Source: Acidobacteriaceae bacterium
GTDB lineage: Bacteria; Acidobacteriota; Terriglobia; Terriglobales; Acidobacteriaceae
DNA: 8,272 bases
Direction of reading: 5' to 3'
NCBI GenBank assembly: GCA_030044455.1
Contig: JASHVU010000684.1
Location: 1-8,272, forward strand
Position numbers and translations under genes: made by a program. Below are positions 1 through 7,857 of the stretch, in pieces. Position 1 is the stretch's first letter. Each line of letters starts with the position of its first letter. A model generated the notes under the pieces. That model ran no database searches and was not told the DNA's origin. It worked only from the letters and a program-made list of their open reading frames with translations.

Positions 1-1
1 C

Positions 2-430
2 CACACTCATCATGGTCAGTCCGCCATTTTCGTCACCACCGGCAATCCCGATACCCACATCATCCTGCGCGGCGGCCGCAAGGTTGTTAACTACACTGCC
101 CAGAGCGTGAGTGAAACCGCGGAGCGGATGGAAATGGCTGGCCTCGCGCCGCGCATCATGATCGACTTCAGCCACGCCAACTCCAACAAGGACTATCGCC
201 GCCAGTCCCTCGTCGGCCACGACGTGGCCGGCCAGATCGCCGCCGGCAACAAGCACATTATGGGAGTGATGATCGAGAGCAACCTGGTCGCCGGTGCGCA
301 GAATCTTGAGCCGGGCAAACTGCTGGTCTACGGACAAAGCATCACCGACGGCTGCATCGACTGGGCTGAGACGCGTGAGCTGTTCAAGCAATTGGCAGGC
401 GCCGTGCGGGCGCGGCGCGAAACGAAATAA
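2..430 (+). CDS. aroG: 3-deoxy-7-phosphoheptulonate (DAHP) synthase, class I, C-terminal part
   Basis: The 5' end lies outside the window; 142 codons remain, roughly 40 % of the usual ~350-residue enzyme. The enzyme condenses phosphoenolpyruvate with erythrose 4-phosphate in the cytoplasm, the first step of the shikimate (aromatic amino acid) pathway. The fragment carries the family's C-terminal motifs: TTGNPDTHIILRGG near its start, MIDFSHANSNK, GVMIESNLV and YGQSITDGCIDW. Using E. coli AroG as reference, the metal ligands His268, Glu302 and Asp326 correspond to fragment His58, Glu92 and Asp116, with identical spacings of 34 and 24 residues, so this half looks catalytically intact. The usual ESHL is ESNL here. 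The open frame continues to the left edge, so GTG at 107 is not a start. The symbol is chosen within the aroF/G/H family, whose members cannot be told apart from this part; feedback specificity cannot be judged. The gene is convergent with the next one. Confidence 0.95.
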   Translation, partial: HTHHGQSAIFVTTGNPDTHIILRGGRKVVNYTAQSVSETAERMEMAGLAPRIMIDFSHANSNKDYRRQSLVGHDVAGQIAAGNKHIMGVMIESNLVAGAQNLEPGKLLVYGQSITDGCIDWAETRELFKQLAGAVRARRETK

Positions 431-505
431 TTCTGAGAGGAGCCGTCACGGCGCCCAGCTGCGACTCATGCTCCATCAGCTCCTCATTCCCTGGTCTCCG
501 CCTCT

Positions 506-1438
506 TCACCTGCCCAGCACCTGCTGCGTCTGCCGCCGCGTATAGACGATGCGGCAAATCAGGCCGGCGCCGCAGGTGCGTTCGCGGAACGCGATCCACG
601 CAGTGTAGTCGGCGCTGAGCAGGCGTGCCGTCGCGTCCGACAGGTTCCCCGTCGCCTTCATAAAGTAGGCAGCCTCGAGATCGGCGTCCGCAGCCTCAGC
701 GTTCATTTCTTCGCACTCATCCTGGGGCGGCGCAGGAATGCCTTCCGCATGCGCGCAATAGTCCCCATCGTGGATCAGCGCATACTTTTTCTTGTTCGCA
801 GGAATGAAATACCGCGGCGTTGTTGCGTGCACCCTCGCAATCAGAGCCCACTGATTCAGATCCACCAGGAACTCGGGCGGCAGTTGGTTCATGCCCAGGT
901 AGGTATCGGTCAACTGCCTGGAGAAGACGGTGAGCGTAGGAGTGGGCTCGCCGTTAATGGGCCTGAAGTAGATGCCGCCCAGTCCTATTCCCGTCTGCAT
1001 GTCGATCCAGAGGAATCCCCGCCCGCTCATGTGCTGGTCAGGACCCCCGGCCGTCGCTACCATCACGTAGCGGCCGTCGCGCACAGTGATGGGCATCGGC
1101 GCCTCATCAAGCACTTCGTCACGAGCTTCTGAAAGCTCCTTGTCGCGGTGGTAAAAGTAATAAGCCGAGGGCGTAATCAGCTTCTCAAGCTGCCTGAAAC
1201 GCTTGTCGCGCGTGATCTCCTTGGGCATCTTGCCGTCGTAGTCCGCAAGAAAACCCAGTTCGCCGGTCGGAATCAGGTCATGAAACACTGCAGGCTGTGG
1301 CGGCAGCGGTGGAGGAGCCGGTTGCGTCTGACCGGCATCCGGTTGCTGCGCGCCCGCAAGAGCGGCTGTCACTAGAAGCGTCGCGGCCACAAGGTTTGCA
1401 CGGCCGATGCGATGTGGAAGCCTGAAAATCGGCGTCAT
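506..1438 (-). CDS. Secreted protein with C-terminal LprI-like (DUF1311-type) domain
   Basis: Encodes 310 residues. I chose ATG at 1438 because AGAGG (complement of 1445-1449) sits 6 nt upstream; a TTG at 1459 would add 7 residues but places that site inside the gene. The N-terminus is a Sec-type signal peptide: basic residues, then a hydrophobic core (LVAATLLVTAALAGA), with likely cleavage around residues 28-31. A Pro/Gln-rich linker follows to about residue 50. Residues 50-215 form a domain I do not recognise. The last ~85 residues resemble the lysozyme-inhibitor LprI / DUF1311 pattern: a Cys at 228, ECEEMN (Cys242), acidic ADADLEAAY, LLSADYTAWIAFRERTC (Cys289), then CRIVYTRRQTQQVL (Cys295). 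In that family paired cysteines stabilise a small helical fold, and some members bind lysozyme. Export to the periplasm or surface is inferred; lysozyme inhibition is only a possibility. It is convergent with the DAHP synthase gene and divergent from lpxB. Confidence 0.8.
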   Translation of the reverse strand: MTPIFRLPHRIGRANLVAATLLVTAALAGAQQPDAGQTQPAPPPLPPQPAVFHDLIPTGELGFLADYDGKMPKEITRDKRFRQLEKLITPSAYYFYHRDKELSEARDEVLDEAPMPITVRDGRYVMVATAGGPDQHMSGRGFLWIDMQTGIGLGGIYFRPINGEPTPTLTVFSRQLTDTYLGMNQLPPEFLVDLNQWALIARVHATTPRYFIPANKKKYALIHDGDYCAHAEGIPAPPQDECEEMNAEAADADLEAAYFMKATGNLSDATARLLSADYTAWIAFRERTCGAGLICRIVYTRRQTQQVLGR

Positions 1439-1566
1439 CGGTTGCCTCTGATTCAACAAAATACATCAAGTATGTAAAAACTTTGTCACAGGACGCTTAT
1501 CCCCCCCCAAAGCCGACTCGCTGACTTGCTGACCCGCCGGCTTGCGGCCCTTCCGCCTCGCTTATC
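1439..1566. promoter_or_regulatory. Divergent intergenic region between the LprI-like gene and lpxB
   Basis: This 128-bp gap must hold the start signals of both flanking genes. Reading leftward, a weak promoter can be proposed: GTGACA (complement of 1485-1490) followed 18 nt later by TGTATT. An inverted repeat TACAT-caagt-ATGTA at 1462-1476 overlaps this area and could be an operator. A run of eight C at 1501-1508 and partly repeated GCTGAC words around 1519-1532 lie on the lpxB side. No clear sigma-70 promoter for lpxB is visible. Confidence 0.35.
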
Positions 1567-2889
1567 ATGAACACCAGAACCGACCAGGCACAGTACGCAG
1601 AAATGCCCACCATCTTCATCTCGGCAGGCGAAGCCAGCGGCGAACTCTACGGCGCTCAGTTGGCAACTGCGCTCTCCCGTCAATCTACTCCAAAGAGTCA
1701 AGGTGCGGAGCTCGAGCTCATCGGCATGGGCGGCGACCGCATGCGCGCTGCCGGTGTCGACTGCATCGTCCGCGCTGAAGACATGGCGGTCATGGGATTC
1801 ACTGAAGTTGTTGAGCACCTGCCCCGCATCTACCGTGAATTCCGCAAGCTCAAGCGCGCCATCCGCAAACAACGCCCGCAGGTGGCCGTGCTCATTGATT
1901 TCCCCGACTTCCATTTCCGGCTGTTCCCGATCTTCCGCGAACTCGGCATTCCGGTCATCTACTTCGTGAGCCCGCAGCTCTGGGCCTGGAAAAAACACCG
2001 CATCAAACAGGTCCGGAAGTACGTTCGCCGCATGCTGGTCATTTTCCCCTTTGAGGAGCAGTTCTACCGCGATCGCGGCGTTGATGCCGAGTTCGTCGGC
2101 CATCCGCTCGCCGACCTGCCACCGCCTTCCATTTCTCGCCAGGAATTCGCCCAAGCCAACAATCTCGACCCAACCAAAACCTGGATCGCGCTGCTCCCCG
2201 GCAGCCGAATGCGCGAGATTCGCGACCATCTGCCAACCATGCTCGAGGCCGCGCGCCTGCTCGCCGAAGGCAACCCCTCCCAGCGCTTCGAATTCATCAT
2301 CCCTCTGGCCGCAACGTTGCATACGGGCCAGCGCGTGCGATTTGCCACATTGGTTGCCGCGCCCAAAGGCCTGCCCAGTATTCGACTGATCTCCGATAAA
2401 TCTGCCGAAAGCGGCGTCGGCCGCGCCGCAGGGACCCGGGCACTCAGCAGCGACTCGGCGGCCCGCACCGCCCTCTTCCATGCCCGCGCCTCCGTCGTTG
2501 CCAGTGGGACCGCCACCGTTGAAGCTTCCCTCATCGGCAATCCTTTTGTCGTCGTCTACCGCGTTTCGCCCCTCACATACACCATTGCCAAACACGTCGT
2601 CAGCGTGCCGCACGTAGCCATGGCCAACCTGATTGCCGGTCGCCGCGTCGTTCCCGAGCTCATTCAGCACGACTTCACCGCGCAAAATATCGTCCAGCAT
2701 ATCGAGCCGTTGCTACCCGACGGGCCTTCTCGCCAGTCCATGATTCAGGGGCTTACGGCGGTCCGCGAGGCCTTAACTGCACATCCGCAGCTGGGCGGCC
2801 GCGTGGATGCTATCGACCGCGTCGCCGCCGTAGTCATGGAGGAATTGGAATCCACTGTGCCCGCAAGCCAGACACCAGGTCGCACCTGA
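1567..2889 (+). CDS. lpxB: Lipid-A-disaccharide synthase (LpxB)
   Basis: A glycosyltransferase family 19 enzyme. It joins UDP-2,3-diacylglucosamine to 2,3-diacylglucosamine-1-phosphate to form the lipid A disaccharide at the inner face of the cytoplasmic membrane. Motifs appear in family order: ISAGEASGELYG (residues 18-29), GMGGDRM, AVMGFTEV (74-81), LIDFPDFHFRL (109-119), YFVSPQLWAWK (132-142), FVGHPLAD (176-183), LLPGSRMREI (209-218), ASGTATVEASL (312-322), VVYRVSPLTY (329-338) and VVPELIQ (361-367). At 440 residues it is longer than the usual ~380-390. The excess is a 12-residue leader, an Ala/Ser-rich stretch around 277-305 before the SGTAT motif, and a short tail. Neither ATG at 1567 nor ATG at 1603 (which begins MPTIFISAGEASG, the usual family start) has a good ribosome site, so the true start may be 1603. 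Other lipid A genes are absent nearby. Confidence 0.96.
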   Translation: MNTRTDQAQYAEMPTIFISAGEASGELYGAQLATALSRQSTPKSQGAELELIGMGGDRMRAAGVDCIVRAEDMAVMGFTEVVEHLPRIYREFRKLKRAIRKQRPQVAVLIDFPDFHFRLFPIFRELGIPVIYFVSPQLWAWKKHRIKQVRKYVRRMLVIFPFEEQFYRDRGVDAEFVGHPLADLPPPSISRQEFAQANNLDPTKTWIALLPGSRMREIRDHLPTMLEAARLLAEGNPSQRFEFIIPLAATLHTGQRVRFATLVAAPKGLPSIRLISDKSAESGVGRAAGTRALSSDSAARTALFHARASVVASGTATVEASLIGNPFVVVYRVSPLTYTIAKHVVSVPHVAMANLIAGRRVVPELIQHDFTAQNIVQHIEPLLPDGPSRQSMIQGLTAVREALTAHPQLGGRVDAIDRVAAVVMEELESTVPASQTPGRT

Positions 2890-3032
2890 CCCGAAAGCCG
2901 AACCATGTTACTCTCTCACGAATCCACGTAACCGCCAGTCCCTCGGCACGCGTCAAACTCTTGAGCCGCTGTGCCTTTATCAACCGCGGCATCCACTTCA
3001 ACCCCGCTGCCTTTGCAGCGGATGAGAATGCG

Positions 3033-5057
3033 ATGATTGAAGCTATGCGAACACGAGTTTTGCCGGATGGTTTCTTCCCTTCCGCTTCCCGAGCCGCTCT
3101 CGCGCTGGCTCTCGGACTTGGCCTTGTCAGCCCGGCTCTCGCACAGCGCGAGCGTCCCACCATCGACATCACCGGTTACGTCATTGACGCCGAGCTCGAC
3201 ACTGCTACCCACCACCTCAGCGCCACTGCCACCGTCACCTTCACCGCGCCCGCTAACGTTGACGTGGTCAACTTCGGCTTCCACCCCGCCCTCAAGATCA
3301 CAAAGATTACCGACGAATCCGGAAAAGTCCTCGACGGCGAGCGCACCGCCGACGGCTCTATCCGCATTACACCTTCGTCTTCATTCACGCCTCGCCAGCC
3401 AGTTCACTGGACCTTCGTATACGACGGCACCATCACCGGCAATGAAGACGGCCCGATTGAAGGCATCAAGCTGGCCGCCATTCAGGAGCCCATCAGTTAC
3501 CTGCTCTATGCCGCGGAATGGTTTCCCACCTCGGGCTACCTTACCGATCGATTCACCGCCGAGATGCACATCCGTGTGCCCCAGGGCATGCGCGTATTCG
3601 CCAGCGGCAGCACCGGCAAATCCCACTCCGTCGTGCTCTCCGACGGCAAGCCCGGCGACGAATACGACTTCAAATGGACCAAGCCCGGATTTCCCGGCAC
3701 CATCATCGCCGGCCGCTATGTCGACGCCGTCTCGGTTGGCGCCGGCAACGTAAAAGTCTACACCACCATCGCCCATCAGGCGGCGGCCAATCAACTTGCG
3801 CAAACCGCCACCCGCGAGTTTGACTTCTTCACCGACCAGTTCGGCGAGCCCGAGTCAGAGCGCCTCAACATCGTCGAAATTCCCGATGACACTCTGCCCG
3901 CTGCATGGGCGCCGGAACTTGCCGGCATCCCCGGCTCCCGCATCGGCGATAAGTCAGCCGTGCGATTGCTGGCCAACACCATCGCCCACATATGGTGGGG
4001 TAGCCAGGTCAGCCCCCACTCCCTCGACGACGCATGGATCGTGAACGGCATGTGTCGCTATGGCGAACTAATGTACCTCGAGCAGGAAAGTGGTTCCAGC
4101 GCCCTTCGCGCCGCACTCACTGATGTTGCCGCCAGCGCGCTCGCTTACGACACCATCCCCCTTTCCAGCGCCGGCCGTCTCGGCCCCTTCACGCCAGAGT
4201 TCCAGTCCATGACCTTCGACAAAGGCGCCATGATATTCCACATGCTGCGCTGGGAGGTGGGCGACAAGGTTCTGCCCAACATCTTCAAAGGCGTCCTCAG
4301 CCAGTACTCCGATCAATCGATCCGCGCATCCGACTTTGAAAAAGTTGCTGAAGAAGTAAGCCAGCAGCAGCTCCTTCCCTTTTTCTCGCAATGGGTCGAT
4401 GGCACCGGCGCACCTAAGTTCACTGACAAGTACTCCGTCTATCGCTTGGGCAACAACAAAGGCTTCCGGACGATCGGAGAGGTTGATCAGGATCTCGACC
4501 TGTTCCGCATGCCTGTCGATCTGCGCATCGAAACCGACGGCAAAACCGTAAACCAGAAGGTCGAAGTTGTCGGCACCGACACGCCCTACGTCGTCGACAC
4601 CTTCGGCCGCCCGCGCCGCATCAGCGTCGACCCCCAGGATTGGGTCTTGAAAACCACCCCTGACCTGCAAGTCCGCATCGCCATCCTCAAAGGCCAGCAA
4701 CTCGTGGCCCAGGGCGACCTTGTGGGAGCGTTGGCCGCGTATCAGAAGGCCCTCCAGACCAACCCGCAAAGTTCGCTGGCCAGTTATCGCATCGGCGAAG
4801 TGCTCTTTACCCAGCGCAACTACCAGGCCAGCGTCAACTCTTTCCGCGACTCTCTTCGCGGCGACGATGAACCCGCATGGACCGAGTGCTGGAGCCACAT
4901 CGCCATCGGCAAGATCTTCGACTTGACCGGCCAGCGCGACCGCGCCATCAACGAGTACCGCCTCGCAGTACAGACCAACGACAACACCCAGGGCTGCGTC
5001 AACGAGGGTCGCCTGTACCTGCAAAAGCCCTACACCGCGCCCGCGCCGTCAGACTGA
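3033..5057 (+). CDS. Secreted M1-aminopeptidase-like protein with TPR tail, probably catalytically dead
   Basis: Encodes 674 residues from ATG 3033. An ATG at 3045 is an equally good alternative: it starts directly at the signal peptide MRTRVLPDG, hydrophobic ALALALGLGLVSPALA, with cleavage after Ala37. A TTG at 2961 is in frame but would bury the signal. Residues ~42-235 match the M1 N-terminal beta domain (ITGYVIDAELDTATHHL). The M1 catalytic segment is recognisable (TIAHIWWGSQVSP...DDAWIVNG, then FDKGAMIFHMLR). However, HExxH reads NTIAH (315-319), the glutamate ligand 19 residues later is Asn338, the Tyr of YEKG is Phe395, and no GAMEN motif precedes them. Only His319 of the zinc site survives. 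Residues ~550-650 hold about three TPR repeats (GDLVGALAAYQKALQTNP; NYQASVNSFRDSL; GQRDRAINEYRLAV). I infer a periplasmic or surface scaffold or binding protein rather than a peptidase. The gene lies 143 bp after lpxB on the same strand. Confidence 0.85.
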   Translation: MIEAMRTRVLPDGFFPSASRAALALALGLGLVSPALAQRERPTIDITGYVIDAELDTATHHLSATATVTFTAPANVDVVNFGFHPALKITKITDESGKVLDGERTADGSIRITPSSSFTPRQPVHWTFVYDGTITGNEDGPIEGIKLAAIQEPISYLLYAAEWFPTSGYLTDRFTAEMHIRVPQGMRVFASGSTGKSHSVVLSDGKPGDEYDFKWTKPGFPGTIIAGRYVDAVSVGAGNVKVYTTIAHQAAANQLAQTATREFDFFTDQFGEPESERLNIVEIPDDTLPAAWAPELAGIPGSRIGDKSAVRLLANTIAHIWWGSQVSPHSLDDAWIVNGMCRYGELMYLEQESGSSALRAALTDVAASALAYDTIPLSSAGRLGPFTPEFQSMTFDKGAMIFHMLRWEVGDKVLPNIFKGVLSQYSDQSIRASDFEKVAEEVSQQQLLPFFSQWVDGTGAPKFTDKYSVYRLGNNKGFRTIGEVDQDLDLFRMPVDLRIETDGKTVNQKVEVVGTDTPYVVDTFGRPRRISVDPQDWVLKTTPDLQVRIAILKGQQLVAQGDLVGALAAYQKALQTNPQSSLASYRIGEVLFTQRNYQASVNSFRDSLRGDDEPAWTECWSHIAIGKIFDLTGQRDRAINEYRLAVQTNDNTQGCVNEGRLYLQKPYTAPAPSD

Positions 5058-5076
5058 GGGCGGCTGCGTTCCGCGC

Positions 5077-5113
5077 CCCATCCTTATTACGGCCTCATCG
5101 TGAAAAGGATGGG
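5077..5113. terminator. Stem-loop after the M1-like gene (possible terminator)
   Basis: A perfect 9-bp inverted repeat, CCCATCCTT at 5077-5085 and AAGGATGGG at 5105-5113, encloses a 19-nt loop and begins 20 nt after the stop codon of the M1-like gene. There is no T-tract on either strand, so it is not a standard intrinsic terminator. It could instead protect the 3' end of the transcript, work with Rho, or be a regulatory element for the downstream gene. Confidence 0.4.
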
Positions 5114-5293
5114 AGATCACCACACTTTGCGCGAACTTGCCAGCCCGGCCATCGCTGCGCCAGCCCGCCAAATCGCAAACCTTCCCCTCCAAGCAGCCCA
5201 CGATTCGCGTTCCCCTATTCCCTGCTCTCTGTCCCTCAGTCTCTCAGTCCCGAATTGCACTACTCACGTCTCATGTAACAGGGGGATACGACC
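5114..5293 (+). promoter_or_regulatory. Non-coding gap and ribosome binding site before the TTG-started gene
   Basis: About 180 bp without a believable gene, rich in C and T between 5160 and 5250. No clear promoter hexamers stand out. AGGGGGA at 5280-5286, seven nt before TTG at 5294, is a strong Shine-Dalgarno match and decides the start of the next gene. Confidence 0.45.
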
Positions 5294-5830
5294 TTGATCC
5301 GACCTTGGTTTTCACACCTTGCCATCGTATGCGCAATGCTCATTGGGACGAGCATTACCACTGCTCAGCAGCCTGCGCCTCAGGCTCCGATTCCGTCAGC
5401 CATTCCAGCAGCCAAATCCATCTTCGTCTCCAACGGTGGCGCCGACAGCGGCCTTTTTCCCGAGCCCTTCTCGGGAGACACCGCCCGCGCCTACAACCAG
5501 CTCTTTGCAGCGCTCATGTCTGCCGGTCAATTCCACCTGGTAACCGATCCGTCCAACGCCGACCTGGTTCTCGAAATCAAACTGATCGCGCCCTACGGAC
5601 CCACCAACGCAAATAAACAGAATGGCGCCTCTGACCCATTGCCCATGTTCCGGCTCACCGTTTACGACGCCAAAAGCCACTTCGTGCTTTGGACGATGAC
5701 CTCGTCGGTCGGCTTCGCCTTCCTGCAGAAAACCCACGACCGCAACTTCGACATGGCGCTGAACGACGTCGTTTCGCAATTCCTTTCAATCGCCGGCAAG
5801 CCACCCCTCGCGGCGCCACCGACACCGTAG
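5294..5830 (+). CDS. Small secreted protein of unknown function
   Basis: Encodes 178 residues. The start codon is TTG, chosen because AGGGGGA lies 7 nt upstream; the first in-frame ATG (5336) would cut the signal peptide in half. The N-terminus is a Sec signal peptide (MIRPWFSHLAIVCAMLIGTSITTA, in two parts: a basic start and a hydrophobic core) with likely cleavage before QQP at residue 25. A Pro/Ala-rich linker runs to about residue 40. The mature domain (41-168) alternates predicted strand and helix: SIFVSNGG, a helix with ARAYNQLFAALM, FHLVTDPSNADLVLEI, FRLTVYDAKSHFVLWTM and a closing helix NDVVSQFLSIAG. The pattern 'helix, then NADLVLEI, then a VYD strand' recalls secreted proteins of the DUF4136 / CsgG-like kind, but I cannot assign a family. 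There are no cysteines in the mature part. It is probably periplasmic; its role is unknown. Confidence 0.75.
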   Translation: MIRPWFSHLAIVCAMLIGTSITTAQQPAPQAPIPSAIPAAKSIFVSNGGADSGLFPEPFSGDTARAYNQLFAALMSAGQFHLVTDPSNADLVLEIKLIAPYGPTNANKQNGASDPLPMFRLTVYDAKSHFVLWTMTSSVGFAFLQKTHDRNFDMALNDVVSQFLSIAGKPPLAAPPTP

Positions 5831-6156
5831 GGATGCTGTGATTAAGTTGAGGACAGGGTCCTGGTCGCTGGGTTGGAAATCGGGCCATACTTCATTCTCG
5901 CCCTCGATAGTAGACTCGCCACAGACTTCGGACTCGGGTTCGTCTGGCCCAATTCTCACTCGCAGCACCATCCACTCCGGTCGTGTGAACAGCCCGAATG
6001 TCCTTCTAATTATTCTGTCGACATCCAGCTTTTTGCCCTGCCATCGTCGTGCGGACGCGTGAGTTCGTCCGTCATCGGGACCGAAACATGAGGTGCCTCG
6101 ATCCTGGTTCGGCACAGGCGAAATGAGATCGACACTGTGCCTAATCGCATCGGGCG
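5831..6156. other. Convergent intergenic region, no confident gene
   Basis: This 326-bp stretch separates two genes whose 3' ends face each other. It is less GC-rich in places (for example around 6005-6015) and its base use is unlike the neighbouring genes. A leftward open frame spans 5786-6115 (109 codons from GTG, no ribosome site, overlapping the end of the upstream gene), and I judge it doubtful. Visible structure: a small AGGAC-agg-GTCCT hairpin at 5850-5862 and the larger hairpin at 6111-6141. It may contain decayed coding sequence. Confidence 0.5.
6111..6141 (-). terminator. Stem-loop just downstream of rho
   Basis: A perfect 7-bp inverted repeat, GGCACAG at 6111-6117 and CTGTGCC at 6135-6141, encloses a 17-nt loop. 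In the rho transcript it begins 15 nt after the stop codon. No U-tract follows in the leftward direction, so it is a weak candidate for an intrinsic terminator but a plausible 3' end structure. Confidence 0.4.
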
Positions 6157-7407
<1,251 letters not shown>

Positions 7408-7635
7408 TGTTTAGTTCACCTGCAAAAGGGCGGGATGGCTGTGAGGGGATGCGGGAGGGGAAAACTTGCTCCAGAAATACGAAGGGGCAACTGGCAAGGC
7501 AACCTGCCGAAACAAGCAACCTAGAGAAACCCAGGGTTCGTTTGGAGAAGCGAGACGCCAGGGGAAGAGAAACGATCGTCAACGGAATACGATGAATCGA
7601 TGTCTTGAACCTGCCAGCCCGACAGAGAGGCGCCG
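7408..7635 (-). promoter_or_regulatory. C-rich leader of rho (possible Rho-binding autoregulatory region)
   Basis: This is the 228-bp gap between rpoZ and rho. Read in the direction of rho, the stretch 7460 to 7428 has 22 C and only 3 G in 33 nt, 21-53 nt upstream of the start codon; the wider leader is C/T-rich. Such unstructured C-rich, G-poor RNA is what Rho binds, and E. coli rho is known to be autoregulated by termination in its leader. A TTGACG hexamer (complement of 7573-7578) could be a -35 box, but no convincing -10 follows. No hairpin terminator separates rpoZ from rho. Confidence 0.4.
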
Positions 7636-7857
7636 CTATGCTGCGCGACGCCTTTCCACAGGCTGTGAAACCTGAGATACCTTGGCTTCCGCCGACCCGG
7701 GATTGGTGGTGTGAAAGCGGCCTAGAACTTCGTTCGTGGTGTCCTGCAGCCGGGTGTTGGGCTTATGAAGCTTACGAGTAGCCTTGCTCGCCAGCTGACA
7801 CAGCTGGTACCGGTTGGACACATGAGAGAGTGCCCCAAATACCAAATCAGAACGCAT
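7636..7857 (-). CDS. rpoZ: DNA-directed RNA polymerase omega subunit (RpoZ-like)
   Basis: Encodes 73 residues starting MRSDLVFGAL. The start is well supported: AAGAAGGAG (complement of 7867-7875) lies 9 nt before ATG, an excellent Shine-Dalgarno match. An in-frame extension upstream to 7983 has no such site. Residues 15-30 (NRYQLCQLASKATRKL) match the conserved helix of omega (NRYxLxxLAxKxARxL in other bacteria), followed by HKPNTRLQDTTNEVLGRF, which I associate with the acidobacterial form; the family's N-terminal F-x-x-AL-x-x-V-x-NR pattern is also kept. Omega is a small accessory subunit that wraps the beta' C-terminus, helping polymerase assembly, and in some phyla forms part of a ppGpp site. 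In many bacteria rpoZ follows gmk; here it precedes rho, with the same orientation. The C-terminal 20 residues are polar and probably unstructured. The family assignment is by pattern only. Confidence 0.7.
   Translation of the reverse strand: MRSDLVFGALSHVSNRYQLCQLASKATRKLHKPNTRLQDTTNEVLGRFHTTNPGSAEAKVSQVSQPVERRRAA

Noticed and set aside
1501..1508. Run of eight C as a phase-variation tract
   Set aside because: It lies 58 bp before lpxB, not between clear promoter boxes nor in a coding frame, so it is most likely incidental.
1519..1545. Repeated GCTGAC/GCTTGC words as a tandem repeat or CRISPR-like array
   Set aside because: Only two short imperfect copies; no regular spacing or conserved repeat unit.
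1486..2700. Long open frame (404 codons) antisense to lpxB
   Set aside because: lpxB is certain on the other strand. The antisense frame stays open because of the GC-rich third codon positions, and its product (Gly/Asp/Ala-rich, no motif) looks like a shadow.
2961..3032. N-terminal extension of the M1-like gene from TTG 2961
   Set aside because: It would place 24 non-conserved residues before a clear signal peptide and has no ribosome site.
4068..5024. Open frame of 318 codons antisense to the M1-like gene
   Set aside because: It lies wholly inside the well-supported M1-like/TPR gene, and its composition is that of a GC-rich shadow with no recognisable domain.
7528..7545. tRNA T-loop-like GGTTCG
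   Set aside because: No matching acceptor, D or anticodon arms are found at the right distance on either strand.
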